Assembly (NCBI GenBank): GCA_032207245.1
Contig: CM063499.1
Span: 85,182,387 to 85,246,386, forward strand
Reading direction: 5' to 3'
Length of the DNA: 64,000 nt
From: Pardosa pseudoannulata
Lineage: Eukaryota; Arthropoda; Arachnida; Araneae; Lycosidae
Under the pieces are notes generated by a model, which had not been told where the DNA came from, ran no database searches, and was given only the letters and a program-made list of their open reading frames with translations. The translations under genes and the position numbers were made by a program. Below are positions 13,001 to 27,700 of this stretch, one piece after another. The first letter of the stretch is position 1. Each line of letters starts with the position of its first letter.

Positions 13001-16000
13001 GGCAAACAAACAAATCAACTTATATTTGCATCAGCATATGGTTTGGTTTGGAGTGCTACGGTCTACTTTTTGCAAGACGAGGGCTAATGAGACCAGGACC
13101 TACAGCTTAAAGCTGATTCTGAACAGCTACAAACATCCATGCCACAGTGGGACTCAAACCCACGAACTCCTGGTACCAAAAGTCAGCACCTAACCAATCG
13201 TCCATCGTTTGGCTGCATGAGCATATGACTTACAGGGAGTAATATATACATGTACTTACCTAAAAACTGTAAAAATAGTAGCTGGAAAACTTTCTTGCAA
13301 ATTGGAAAGAAATTCTTCTGTTAAGCGTTGAATACATGAATTTGTTGAAGCCTGTAACAAAATAATCATTACCTTAAAAAAAATTCCCCGTATGGCGTAA
13401 GCTGGGTCGGGTTGTATAAGTTACTTACCTTAAAAAAAATTGTCTTATAATGACAATATTAAAAACCAAAGATATAAAATCATCTTGAATCATAATGAAT
13501 TGATAGTACAAAACAAGCTGACTGTTAAAAAAAAAAAATGCTTAGAAAGTTATAATTCTTTGCAGCTTACTTAAAAGCATTAAAAAAAGTCTGTATTAAC
13601 CCTCTAACTGCTCATCCTGCAATTTCCATAGGCAATTCAAATGTAGCAAATTTGTTCATCATGCGATTTTCATGGGCATGTGTTTTTCTTCCTTTTTAAG
13701 AAACACATTTCGCCTTTTTCACTGTTTAACCAATGGAATAAATTATATACAGTACTAGACATTTAATTAGGTAATAAAAAGAATTATATGACTAAAACTA
13801 TAGTTATATTACATAACAGAATTATAGGTAGTATGCTTATATATACTTAAACTACGCAACAAAAAAATACACAATTTTTAAAGAGATCTCGGTTTATAAA
13901 TTGAGCAGTCAGAGAGTTAATTACTTATAAAATATAATAAAATGACAAAATAAAATTATTTAAAACTCTTTCATGAAACATGAATTTTCTATCTTCCTAC
14001 AGCACTTTTATCCAAATGAATATCAATAATGAATAATACCTTGAAATTAAACCTTCAATATTCAATACATTTTTAACATTATAAACTTACTTTATTTTTA
14101 ATCAAATAAAGTTAGCAGTTATTTTATTCCTGTACTATGTCCAGATACTTTATTATTAAAAAATGGAACTATGTAAGTAATTATTTGTCTATGTCAAAAT
14201 ATGAAAAAATAAATAAGTTCAATCAAAAGTCAAAAATTCTTAAATATTTTTTATCAAAACTTAATTTTTTGAAATAACTGGAGGATTACAATTAATCAGT
14301 TATTATAGAAAGACAGCTTTAAAATTAGTCATTAATTATCTTTTATTTTTATAGCTAGTCACTAATTACAATACGATAAGAAAATTGTAGGAATATTATA
14401 GAAATCTATATTTTTTAAAAATCTGATTTAAAACATTTCTTTACAAACATATAACTATTAAAGATGGTATTCAGTAATAAAAATTATTGTGTTGATAAAT
14501 GTATATTGCCACCAGATGGCACTATGCTCCCCACCTTGTGTTAATGCATATTTTCCATATTGTATACGAAAGGCCACATGCAAAATATTCATGTATTCTT
14601 AAGAAAGCGCATGTTCCCTGATAATCAGAGTTGATAAAAATCATAATTTTTTTTTAAATCAAAAAAGTCGGATTTTTTATTTAAATAGGATTTTTGAAAT
14701 TTAAATATAAGTATAATATTTGGTACAAGCAAATTAAATTGTTCAAGCTAGATGTCTAAATCAATTAATTCTTTTTCATATATAATAAAAATACATATAA
14801 CTAAAATAATTATACATAATATATAAGAATAATTCATATATCATTAGAAAATAATTATTTGCAATATAGGGTTTTTTGGTTGTTTTAATTATCTATATCA
14901 TAATTGAAATAAAGGATGCTTCATGTTAATTTATGCATTTTACTCCTTCAATCATAGAGTTATTGGAGAGATGATTGTAGAGTAAGGGCTAAATAATCAC
15001 AATAATTTTTAATTTTTATGAAAATTTTACAACCAGCTTTTTATTTTGTGACAGTGGTTAAATGTTAAATGATTTATAAATAAAAACAAGTTTAGCTGCT
15101 TTGTCGTTTCAGAATTCCAGAATTATTCCCAGGTTCATAAAAATAAATAAATAAAAGCAGGGGGATAATACTTATAATATTTCTTTTTATTTTTTAGAGG
15201 CACTTAATATTTAAAAAGTCAGGGCATTCTTTTCAAGGTATGATAATGAAATTTTTACTGTGCCAGTAATTTTTTAATACAAAAGACAAAAACATTTGAC
15301 TGAGAGATAAGAAAGAGATAGGGGAGAAGAAATGAATAGCAGGTAGGGTGCTATTTTAATAATACAAGGACAGGCAGGGTGCAGCAGCCTCCTGAAACCA
15401 TCTGGGAGCAACTCTGGGTTGTCAATATTTTCTTATTGTGCTTATTACTAACAGCTTTCTTTTAAAAATTCAATCTTTAAAAATTGATTTAAATCAATGA
15501 TTTTTTTTTAAATCAACTGATTTAAATCACGATTTAAATCACTTAACTCTGCTGATAATAAGAAAATAAATAAATGATTAAACCAGCAATGTTTAAATTT
15601 GTAGTGTTGTGAGTATTTGTAATTTGATGGATTTGAGCCCCATTTTCTTTCATTGTTTTTTTTCGTTCTGTAAATCACATTCAATGCAATTCAATGGGAT
15701 TCAAACCTACAAACTCCAGTTCCAAAGGCCAGCACCCTAACCAATTCGGCCCTCATTCAACAAATATAACATAACACCAAGATACAAAAAAAATGCTTTC
15801 ACTTATTTTTTTAAACAATGCTGTTTTATATGTAATTTATGTTGAATTCAAAAAACAGTTACAAGTAAAAAGTTTTATAGTTATCTCTAAATTTATATAA
15901 TTTCGTAATTTATTTTGGATTACTACAAATTTTTAAAATAATCTTTCTATAGATAAAGAGCTGGCACAACAGTTCATTAGATGTACTGTAAAATCAACAA

Positions 16001-18255
16001 ATTTTATGTTAATGCCTTGAACCTTCTTCATTGCTGTCCACCAGGTTTAAGTTTTTACAATTCGAATGTGCATAGTTCATTTTAAAATTCAAACATTCGT
16101 ATTATATTGTATAAGCATGTTAAATATCATGAACTTGTTAGTGTAATATTTTGCTTAACTACACTAAAAGTCACTTCTAATTACAAAATATATATATTAA
16201 AATTAACACCATTTAAAACTATTTTTAACAATTCTGACCATTTTTGGCCAGTTTTTGATGGTTAAAACCATTTATATCCAGTGTCCTGGTCAAAATCAGT
16301 TTTGACCAGTCAAAATTACAACCCTGTTTAAAATATTTCAACCCTAAAATAAATGAAAATTAAATTTCTGATGTATTTATTTCAGGGTTGGCTTCATTTG
16401 TCCAACCTGAAAAAAATCTGGGTGGATTTTTTTAAAATTGGGTTCTCAAAATCTTTATTTAAAATTCCACATATTTAACTAATAATAAATATATTGGATT
16501 AAATCTATAATATATATTACATATTTCATTTTTGACAATGATCCTAGAATTTTTTTTTAATTTGAGGGGGTCTAAACTGCTAGAAAAAACAAAAACTTAA
16601 AAACTTTTCAGGGAAGAATAGTTATCTGTATAACAAATACAATAAAATCTAAATTTACCAAAGTTAATAAGAATGTATGATTAAAAAAAAATATTGAAGT
16701 ATTACATGTGATAAAATTAATTGAAAAATGGACAAGAAAAATTCGGGAAAATATGTATAACAACTGCAAATAAATAAACATGGGGATAATATATATAATT
16801 AATTCTGCTACTTATCATATATAACTTACAAATTAACTAAAAAAATATCTTCTAAATGCAATTCAAACAAATTTTATGCTGAAAATAACAAACTACACAG
16901 CTTTCTGGCATAAACAAAACAAATACTAAAATTCTAATATGCTATATTAGCAATGATTATAAAAATTCCTGCAATAATTTGATGACTTTTATTTACATTA
17001 TTAAAAAAAAATTGTTACCTTGGTCAGAAAATCTGGAAAAACTCTATACTGAACATTTTGTAAGTGATTATATAAAGCAATTTCTTTGTTTAAGAATTCT
17101 CTGAAATAACAAATAATATTGAAATATATATAAATGAAATTATACAAAAATACAAACCATTAATATTAAAATTGAATTGTCTATAAAAGATTATCAAAGT
17201 TATATAGCAGAAATGTAATTACCTCAAAGGTCTACAAACTGGAACTTTGTACCTTGTATCATAAAAACTCTAAAAAAAAAATTTAAAACAATGCAAAACT
17301 TTCTGACAATACATATTCTTAAATTATTAATCTATTAAGAGGTACATATAATAGCATAAAGGTTAAGCAAAATACTAACTTCTTAATTAATAGTCTTATA
17401 ATAGTACAAGTAAAAAAGATTGTAGTGATTTAAAACAATTGATTAAAATTAACTTTTTCAATAATCTTTATTTAAATCAATTTAATTTATAGCAGCTATT
17501 TAAATTGACTTATTTTAACTGTCAGCGTTGAGAAATCCCCCCCCCCCCAACTTGTTGATCATACCCATTTGGCAACTGTACTTTATTTCTCTCTACATCA
17601 TATGAGGTAATGGTGTTATTGATGACAAAAAGTAAGTGAATTACACTCACAAATTGCAAGGTTCAGTTTTTATCATAAAATGTAATACTTAAATTTAACT
17701 AGAATTTCTGATGTTAAATATTTTTTGTATTGTCTGTTATAAGTGTATTTTAATGATGAAAAACTTTTCTTATTTTCTAAATATGTGATTATGTTTTATG
17801 CAAATCAGCCAGTTGCTCATATTTTGAATACATAAAGATGTGGTGACTTGGTTTAGCACACCATGGGGTTGGCTGCTGCTTTCAGCCACATTTAAGAAAA
17901 CATTGTGTTACATAAAAAGTTTATTGTTTATTTTTATGTTTAAATACTGTATATGCTTGATGTTTATTTTCAGTATATTATGGCTTATTTTTGACAGAAA
18001 ATAAATCTTTATTCTGTTTTTAAAATCTTGCTTCAATTTCACAGCTACAATTTTGCAATATTCCTTTTATAATATCTAAAATATCTTATTTGTTGTTTTA
18101 AGAGGTCCAATAAGAATTACTTTTAAATGAATTGTGATGTGACTAGCTCTTGTGTGTATTTTTTTTACTTTTAATATAAAAATTTGACAAGTTATCCAAA
18201 TATTTAAGTAATGTGTTGGTATAATAAATCTTGAATCATAAGCAAAATATAAATA

Positions 18256-18319
<64 letters not shown>

Positions 18320-21300
18320 AAAAATAAAAGACAAAATAATATAATATAAAAATAAAAGTAAAATAATATAAAAAATAAAAAGAATAAATAATAAAAATAT
18401 AAAAATAAAAAAGCTACAGCAAAATGATAGCTATAGCACTCACCACAGGCAATAAAAAAAAAGTGAATTTTACTCTATACTTTAAGTACTTCCAATTTGG
18501 AAACTTATAATATACTGCCTCCTACCCCAAAAGAAACTACTAAATAATTTTTATAAATGAACTAGTTCAAACAATGAAATATTTCAATATACACTTTTGA
18601 AGAAGGAACAAGAATCTAGCTTTTATATGATCTTACAGTATCTGAAGAAATCTGTGATCCTCTTCCAACAGCTATGTCAGATAATAATTCTATAGCAAGA
18701 GAAGATGCACTTTCCCCAACAAATACACAATCATAACCAGCTTCATGTGCAATTTCTGTTATTAATAGAAGTCTAGAATTACAAAAGAAAAATAAAATTA
18801 ATTGTTAAGATAATAAAATACATATATTAAAAGGGATATTTTTCAGCATATTCAACATATTTTAAAGAATACAAATAGAGCTGTGATACATTTTCTCAAT
18901 GTAACGCAAGCCTTCAAAATACAGTGAAACTTCTCGGCCAATTTTTCACGGAACGGAAGTTTCGACTCACAGACCTAATGGTAAAATAACCTGTATCAAT
19001 TTCCACCTGACCCCCTCTAAACGGCCAACAAGTGGGGTTGCCTCTTTCATTTTTCGGGAAATTCTACTCCCTCCATGATTTAATTTTGAGCGAAAAAACT
19101 CAAGGTCAGGTTTATGGTTGGATATAAGACAAAGGAATAACTTGAGGTCCATTCCGAGGTCCCTCCCCTTTTTAAGAAAGATTAAATCTGTTGTCTCTTT
19201 TGTATTCTCCCCACACCCTTCAGATATGGAATCCTATTGCACCATCCATAGAAACTGAAGGAGGAACTGGACAATCAAGCATTGAAGGTATCCAGGGGCT
19301 TTCGTTTAGATAAGTTTTTGTTTAGATTACTATCTTTAGATAAGTTCTAAATTTCATTTACATACGGAATATATGTCAGACTTGTTTATATTACGCATTA
19401 TAATAATCCCCTATATAATAATAGCCTAAGTTATCTGTCTGCGATTTCTGAAGCAGGTTGTACCTGGAATGGATGCAGGCGTCCATATTTTATAATTTTT
19501 TATTATTTTTATTTCATTAAATTCACATATTGTTATACGGATGTCCCTGGCCGCATGAACATTTCGTGTTGTGTATCCTTAAACTTTCTTCTCGTAATGT
19601 AATAATAGCCTAAGTTATCTGTCTATCTGTCCTCGAAGTTATGAAGCTGTTGGACCTGGAATGGATAGAGCATCCATATTGGATTTTTGATGAGTTAGGG
19701 TTTGCAAAATTCAAAGCGAGTAAAGTTTATCTTTTCCTAAACTATAGATCCGATTCTGAAGTAAATTGGTATGAATAAGTTTCGTATCACAGCGAAAAAT
19801 ACTGTCCTCTTTAAAATGTTCGAAATCCACCCTGTCCCCTTTTCGAGCGTTTAATGCCATTACATCAAGCCCCATTTTAAGAGCAAGCGATTAAATTTAT
19901 CATTTTTTCACATAATAAATAGGTAAAAATAACAATTTTTTTCTACCATTATGACGTCATTCCTTTAACCATCTCATTGAATCATTTCTTATTTTAAATT
20001 ATTTAAATATTGTCTGCATTATTTTCATATATTTTATCACTGAACTTAGATATTACATAAATACTTTTCTTTTTTATTTGACTTAATAGATTATTTAATC
20101 GATTATTTTTGTTGAAAGGTAATTCTCAGCCAAAAAAACAAACCATTTTTTTACCTGCCTCATAGGGTTCTTTACAATTCTGGAAAATTAAAAATTTTAC
20201 TGATCCTGTCATATGACGGGCTATATGCTAGTTAACTTATAATAGTAAATAAAACCCTTCAGAGTGGCCAACCCCTCTCAGCGGCCAAATACTCTCGGTA
20301 TGGAGGGGTGGCCGCTCACAGGTTTCACTGTACTTTATAGTAATTACTATATACTTTATATTAATTCTGCTATCTACGCTGATTCGTTATAGTGTAGTCT
20401 GATGCAGCCACCTCTCTGTATCATAACATATGGTCTCAAATACAAAAAATGTCTGAATCTCTTAGTATTTTTTCATACAAAACAGAATGATACCCAAAAT
20501 TAATTCCATACCAATTAAAGTTTATAATTTTTTTGCTATGATGAAATTTAAAAAAAAAATGTTCCAATGTAAATATTTTTTTTCATAATTTTAGCCATTA
20601 GCAAAAATTATTAGTACCTTAATATTGTACATGAATCTTTATGGAATAAATATGCAATGTTTTAACTATCACTGTGAATCTGCAGAACTTGAATTTGCAT
20701 TTTTGTTGGTCTGTTTAAACGTTTGAAGAAAATACAAGAAAGTGATTACAAGAATTTTATCCTATTTACATCTCTTGTAATAAATTATAATTTTAAAAAG
20801 TCTATTTCCCAAAATATAATTTTATGCTAGTGTTACCAAATCAGTTACAGTTTACAAATAGTGAAAATTTAATTTTTTCTGTTTGTGATATTTTAAAGAG
20901 ATATTGGTCTCAAAACAAATTTCGAAATTCTTCTTAATACAACTGAAAGAACATTTTCAAATTGCATTTTATGGAATAAATATGCAATATTTTAACTATC
21001 TCTTAACATTGCAGGAAAATACAAGAAAGTGATTACAAGAATTTTATCCTATTTACATCTCTTGTAATAAATTATAATTTTAAAAAGTCTATTTCCCAAA
21101 ATATAATTTTATGCTAGTGTTACCAAATCAGTTAAGTTTACAAATAGTGAAAATCTAATTTTTTCTGTTTGTGATATTTTAAAGAGATATTGGTCTCAAA
21201 ACAAATTTCGAAATTTTTCTTAATACAACTGAAAGAACTTTTCTTAATACAACTGAAAGAACATTTTCAAAACTTATTTTACTTAATTTGATATTAAAAG

Positions 21301-21893
21301 CAAAATTTCACTAAAAACTTATGAAAAATATTTATTTTGCTATTCAATGTTAAAAACAGCAAAGAATAATGCAGCTATATATGTTTGAATGAATTATGTT
21401 TTATTAAAGTAAAAATTTTCATTTGTAATTTTGTGTTTCTATTTTATGAATACACTATTCATTGCATATTGGAATTATTCTTTAAGTTAAACTTCTTTCA
21501 CGATTTTATTTGAGTTGAGTGTAGCATAAAGTAAATATTAAATAAAATATACATTAAAAATTTAACTTTTATTTGGTTTTTCTTTATTTTTCATTTTTTG
21601 CCTAATTTTTTTTCTACTTACTCAATTTTGTCAGCAAAAATTCAACCCTGAATTAATATTAGGTTGGGGAAAAAAATCCATTATTTTTTCGGTAGATGGC
21701 TGTAGTGATCGATGTCTCGTAAAGTACCGATCAAACAGTTTCAAATTTATGCTCGTTGTCAAGGTGACATGTAACACTAAATTTTTTGTTACTGTTTTTT
21801 TGTTTGTTTCATTCAGTTGTGAGTTACAAAGTGTTAAAAATGGAAGTCAACAAAGAAAAAATTCGGTACATTTTACACTTTTTTTTTTTTTTG

Positions 21894-21924
<31 letters not shown>

Positions 21925-24752
21925 AGGCGAAAATGCAAGCCAGGCGGCTGAAATTGTGAATGTGTTTATGGTACCGATACTGTAACAACTAATTATGTGC
22001 AATTTTGGTTTTGTCGATTCCGTTCAGGCATTTTTTTATGTTAAAGATGCACCTCGTACAGGCAGGCCCATCATCGAAAATGTTGAAAAAACCACAGAAA
22101 TAATCGAAGTTGACCGGCTATGTTAGTAGTCATAGCATTGTTCAGAAACTAAAGCTTGATGATAAAACAGTTTTAAACCATTTGCCTAAAGTTGAATTAA
22201 TAAAGAAGCTCAATGTTTGGGTGCCACACCAATTAACACTAAAAAACATGGTGAATCGAATTTCTGTCTGCAAACTCTTGGCCAAACGGATAAAGTCTAC
22301 CCATTTCTTAAACGGAAGGTGACTGGGGATGAGAAATGGGTCAAATATGACACCGAAATTTGAATGTAAAGAAGACTGTGGTAGCACAGACTCAAAGATT
22401 TATTTTTAGTTTAAAAATCGTTTGCAGTTTGTTACAAGTTTTTAGTTTGCAAGTTTTGGTTTTTGTTATAAAGTTTTTATAAAAATTAGTATGGAATAAA
22501 AAGTTGTTCTAATAAGACTGGAAAATGTTTCATTTCTGTTAATTGGATTATTATGCCTGATTAGGGGATAAGAATATAATATAGCTCAAACTATGTGTAT
22601 AATTAATTTAATATCATAGTAATACGCGATAAGACATTCATTTTGAACTCTTGATCAATCAGGGTTAGGAAAATTCAAAGTGAGTAAAGTTTTATACGAA
22701 TAATTTTTAGTCAGTCTGATTGTAAAATGGAACAACATTTATCCCCTATATAATAAAAGCCTAAGTTGTCTGTTCGCGAATTTATGAACCGGTTGTACCT
22801 CGAATTAATACAGTCATCCATATTGGATTTTTTATGAGTTAGGGTTAGTAAAAATTCAAAGTGAGTTAGAAATCCACCTCATTTCCCCCTTTTCGAGCGT
22901 TTAATGCTATTATTTCAAGACTTATTCTATACTAAATTCATTATTATAGGATGGCGAGGGCGGAGTGCAATATTTAAATTTCTGGACTGTTTTTACTTGA
23001 CCTTTATATATTCTAACGATTTCCTTCGCCATGTGTAAGCTGGCCCATGGGATAGAGTGTCTGCCCATTTGATCGTCGTACTTCTCAGATTAATGGTTCT
23101 GCCCCCGACGTAACCGAATTTATCTAAATGTCTAATTAATTTAATAATTTCTGCTTTTTCTTTTGAATTCTTATTCCTAAAGTTGTTTTATTATTTTTAA
23201 ATTTTTACAATTTTTCAAATTTTTATGATTTTTTTTATTAAATTCAAGTATTACCATTATTATATCAAGCTCCAATTTAAGAGCAGGTGATTAAATGTAT
23301 CGATTTATCACATAATAAATAGGTAAAAATAAAAAAAAATTTCTAGCATTATGACATCATTCCTTTAATCATCTCATTTAATCATTTATTTTAGATTATT
23401 AAATATCTTCTGCATTATTTCCATACATTTTATCACTAAACTTAGATATTACGTAAATAATTTTCTTAAGGTAATATTTTGTTGTAAAATAGTTCTCAGC
23501 CAAACAACAAACCATTTTTTTACCTGCCTTAAAGGGTACTTTACAATTCTGGAATATTGAAAATTTTATTGATCCCGTCATATGACGGGCTATATGCTAG
23601 TCTATAAATTAGATTTGAATACGTACAATACATTAATTTTATAATCACAATTTTCTGCATATATTAATGATGTTTTGAAATATGTACATAGCTAGATTAG
23701 AGTATCTAAACAAAAATTGTGAAGAAAAAGAAAAAGAGAAATGTGTGCTTTGACGTAAGTTACTTTAATGTATTAAATGTACATTTCAGGAACTTCTTTA
23801 CAACTTTTTAAAATCACTAAATTCTGGAAACCATATGACTCATTACATTTTAATAAGAAAAATAAGATTAGAGCATCCCATTTTTGGTCTTTTATTAAAA
23901 TATTTTGTTATTAATTCAGATTTTCTTTTTTCAACAACAGACTTTTGCTGTGATACACCATGAAAAAAATGACTAAAAGTGATCAATTGTAAAAAAAGTG
24001 ACTAAAGGTGAGAAAAGTGATGGAATTGCAAGCCTGCATTAAAAAAACTATTTTCATTAACAGATTTTGGTTTGGTTTGGTTTGGTTTGGAGTGCTACAG
24101 TCTACTTTTTTGCAACACGAGGGCTAATGAGACCGGGACCTACAGTTTAAAGCCAATTCGGAATGGCTACCAACATCCATAAAAATAAATTGTTGTATCT
24201 ACATACCTAAGTTCAATCATATAGCAATTTTTCAATCAAAATGTTTCCAATTTGAATTCAGGGTACTTTAGTATTATTCAGGTGACCATGAATAATAGCC
24301 AAATATAACCCTATAATGTTTATATACAATATCCCTAGAGATAAACTTATATTTTTTGCAAAAATCTTAACTCATTTTTATTAAAAAATAATGAATATTA
24401 TATTAATAAAATTTTAATCTACAATTTAAGAAAAGACCAGAATAATATACATTGACCCACCCATTAAGCTCTCTTGCTTTGAGTTTCCTTGGTGAACTAA
24501 TTTTATTTTGCAATATGGTCAATAGGATAATACATAAATACCAAACTCAGAAACTTCAGCCAAATGACAAGTAAAAATAGAATTAAATAATTCAATGCAT
24601 TTTTTTTAATCGGTAGTTGAGCGGATCCATGACTTTCCATGACTTTTACTCATTTTACTTGAAAAATCATGACTTTCCATGACAAAATTAACCCATTGTC
24701 TAAATCCATGAGTTTCTATGACTTTCCCTGACTTTCCAGGTGCACGGAAACC

Positions 24753-24791
<39 letters not shown>

Positions 24792-27700
24792 ATATACATT
24801 CAAACACTGATTTAGCACTATTCCCTTTAAGATCCAATCTTGTATGTGAATAAATCTTCCCTGTAGAACTTACAACATTAAAAATTCAATAAAGAACCAA
24901 CACATTAAAATGCCAACATTGATTTCTAAATAGGAGTAGCAATTTTGGACATTTTCTTAGAATTTTTTCAGTTTTATTTTTCTTTCCTTCAAATATTTTC
25001 TCTCAATAGTGTAAACATTTTTTCCTCATGCCTTTGAGCATTTAACCCCTTGAGGACCAGCATGTAAATGCTATATTGACTGTTGTGAAATCCGTTGCCG
25101 TTTACGCCATCTAGTTATCTAACATTTAAAAATTAAAATAAAACTCTCTGATAGCCTATTCAGGGTTCCCACTCTTTTTCCAGAACAAATATTAAGGGCT
25201 TTTTAAGGACTTTCTAAGGACCATATTAACTTTTTATAAGGACCTACTTGAAATGCACGGCATAACAACATAAACCCTATTTCCGGATGAACATATTTTA
25301 ATAATTATTTAATAAGTGTTTAACTATATATAAAGTTTACGATTTGGCATACAAACAAAAATTAGGAATGTCTAAATTATTGGACTAATACAAAACGCAA
25401 ACTCTTGTACACTTTAATTAGCTGATTTTCTTTTAATTACATTTAAAAATAAAGTAACAATTTTAATTGAAATTTCACTTCAACATTAAATTTAGTGAAT
25501 CACACAAACTAAAATTAATTCAATTAAAAACGAAGAAAAATGAAAAATAATTACTGAATTTTAAAAATAATTATTGAAATATATTGCATAAAAAGCTATA
25601 TTCATAAAACAATTATCTCTATTTAAAAATGCACTGATTTAAATGCTTGTAAATAATTTCTTATAACAGATTTATTTTCTTCAAAAATTGGTAAACTATT
25701 ATTTTCTTTTTAACTAGTCAAAGCTAGTATTCACAATCTGTAATTCATAAGATTAAGAAGCAAAACTGTAATAAAATAAAAAATTTTAAATACCAAGAAT
25801 AAATTTTTTTTTTAATTTGAGCTAACATTATCATTCGAAAGTATAGAAATAACTCGGGACTTAATTAAAAATACAATTTAGCAAATTATTTGACTTATAG
25901 GAAGTTGAGTTATCAAAGTTCGAATGTACATGCACACATCTTATCTTACCATGTCTAAAGAAGTGTACAAAACATCGTAATCTGTACTTTTCAACACTCT
26001 CAATACAGCAGTTACATCTGGCTCTTCATCAGCAATATTTGGCATTATAAAAGTATCTGAAAGGAAAAAAAAGGTGTTTACATTATATAGAGTAATTTGA
26101 TTAAAAACTAAATTCATAGTTGATAAAATAAAATACTTCTCTTTTGAACATCATTTTAGATAAGAAATTTTCCCCCAAGAAACATTTAAAAATGTATATT
26201 ATATATAACCTGTGCACATAAAAAAATCCTTTATTTCATCCTTGGCAATCAAGGTTCTCACTGTTTTTCTAGAACAAAATTTAAGGACTTTCTAAGGACC
26301 AAAGTAACATTTTATAAGGACCTACTTGAAATACATGGTATAACGACATAAACCCTATTTCCTGAGGAACATATTTTAATGATTAGGAACCAGACAAGGC
26401 ATGTTCAAGAAATGCCCTACAATATTTCAGAATTAAGTTTTTAAAAATGCCTAAAAATTAGTAATAAGATATATATCTATTTGACCAAAACTAATTTTGA
26501 AAAATGTACATCTAAAGCTTTTTGAATGATCAAACTAGAAATAAATTAAGAATAAAATACAATATTATAAACAGTACTTACTGAAGGTTTAAAAATGACT
26601 CATATATATAGATAGATAGATAGATATATGTATGTATCTATATACTACAGGCTTGCAACTGCTGAGGTACTTTCAAAAAGGAGAAAAAAGTGACAAATAA
26701 TACAGAATAAGTGACTAAAAAGTGACTAAACATTGAAAAAAAAAAAGCAATTTTTTTTCTCCCCTTGATTACAGATGCTATTATTAAGATTTTTCAATTT
26801 ATTTTAACTCTAAATCAAATGATTCATGCAAGACATGATTTTAGCGTCGAATACAAAAAAAGTTAAAAAATTTTGTTTAACACAATTCAACATTGCTTTT
26901 CATTCAAGAAAATCTATAAATTAGATTTGAATACATACAATACATTAATTTTATGATCACAATTTTCTGCATATATTAATGATGTTTTGAAATATGTACA
27001 TAGCTAGATTAGAGTATCTAAACAAAAATTGTGAAGAAAAAGAAAAAGAGAAATGTGTGCTTTGAGGTAAACTACTTTAATGTATTAAATGTACATTTCA
27101 GTACAAATGTAGATTTCAGGAACTTCTTTAAAATCACTAAATTCTGGAAGCCACATGACTAACTACATTTTAATAAGAAAAATAAGATTAGAGCATCATA
27201 TTTTTGGTCTTTTATTCAAATATTTTGTTATTAATTCAGATTTTCTTTTTTCAACAACAGACTTTTGCTGTGATACACCATGAAAAAAGCGACTAAAACT
27301 GACTGTTTAGTTTTAAAAAAAGTGACTAAAAGTGATCAATTGTAAAAAAAGTGACTAAAGATGAGAAAAGTGACGGAATTGCAAGCCTGTATACTATCTG
27401 ATTATACCCGACATTGAATGGGAAAGAAGGAAGTTTTAGACTTTTCTATTACATTCAATGCAAGGAAAATTAGACTTCCATAAGTAACTGAAATATCTCC
27501 AAACTCCCCATCTCCGAAGCAGAATGTACCCAAAACTGCGACGCACATCGCAGAACAACTGGCTCCACTGCAGAACAATCATGGATTACTGAAAAACTTT
27601 TTTTTCCAGGTTTATTTTGACCAAAGTAAGGAACTTGATGTTGGTAATATCAACTGATAAAATATTTTTCTGCTTTGATTATTTATTATTTCCACGTTCA

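Noticed and set aside
20412..20452. Candidate for the missing CTU2 exon: 41 bases on the minus strand with the right phase (0 in, 2 out)
   Set aside because: The acceptor lacks a pyrimidine tract, the donor is weak (gtggct), and the residues do not resemble the expected family segment.
24800..24850. Possible CTU2 exon starting after ttctacag on the minus strand
   Set aside because: No donor in a suitable position; the frame runs into a (TA)n tract or a stop and matches no CTU2 segment.
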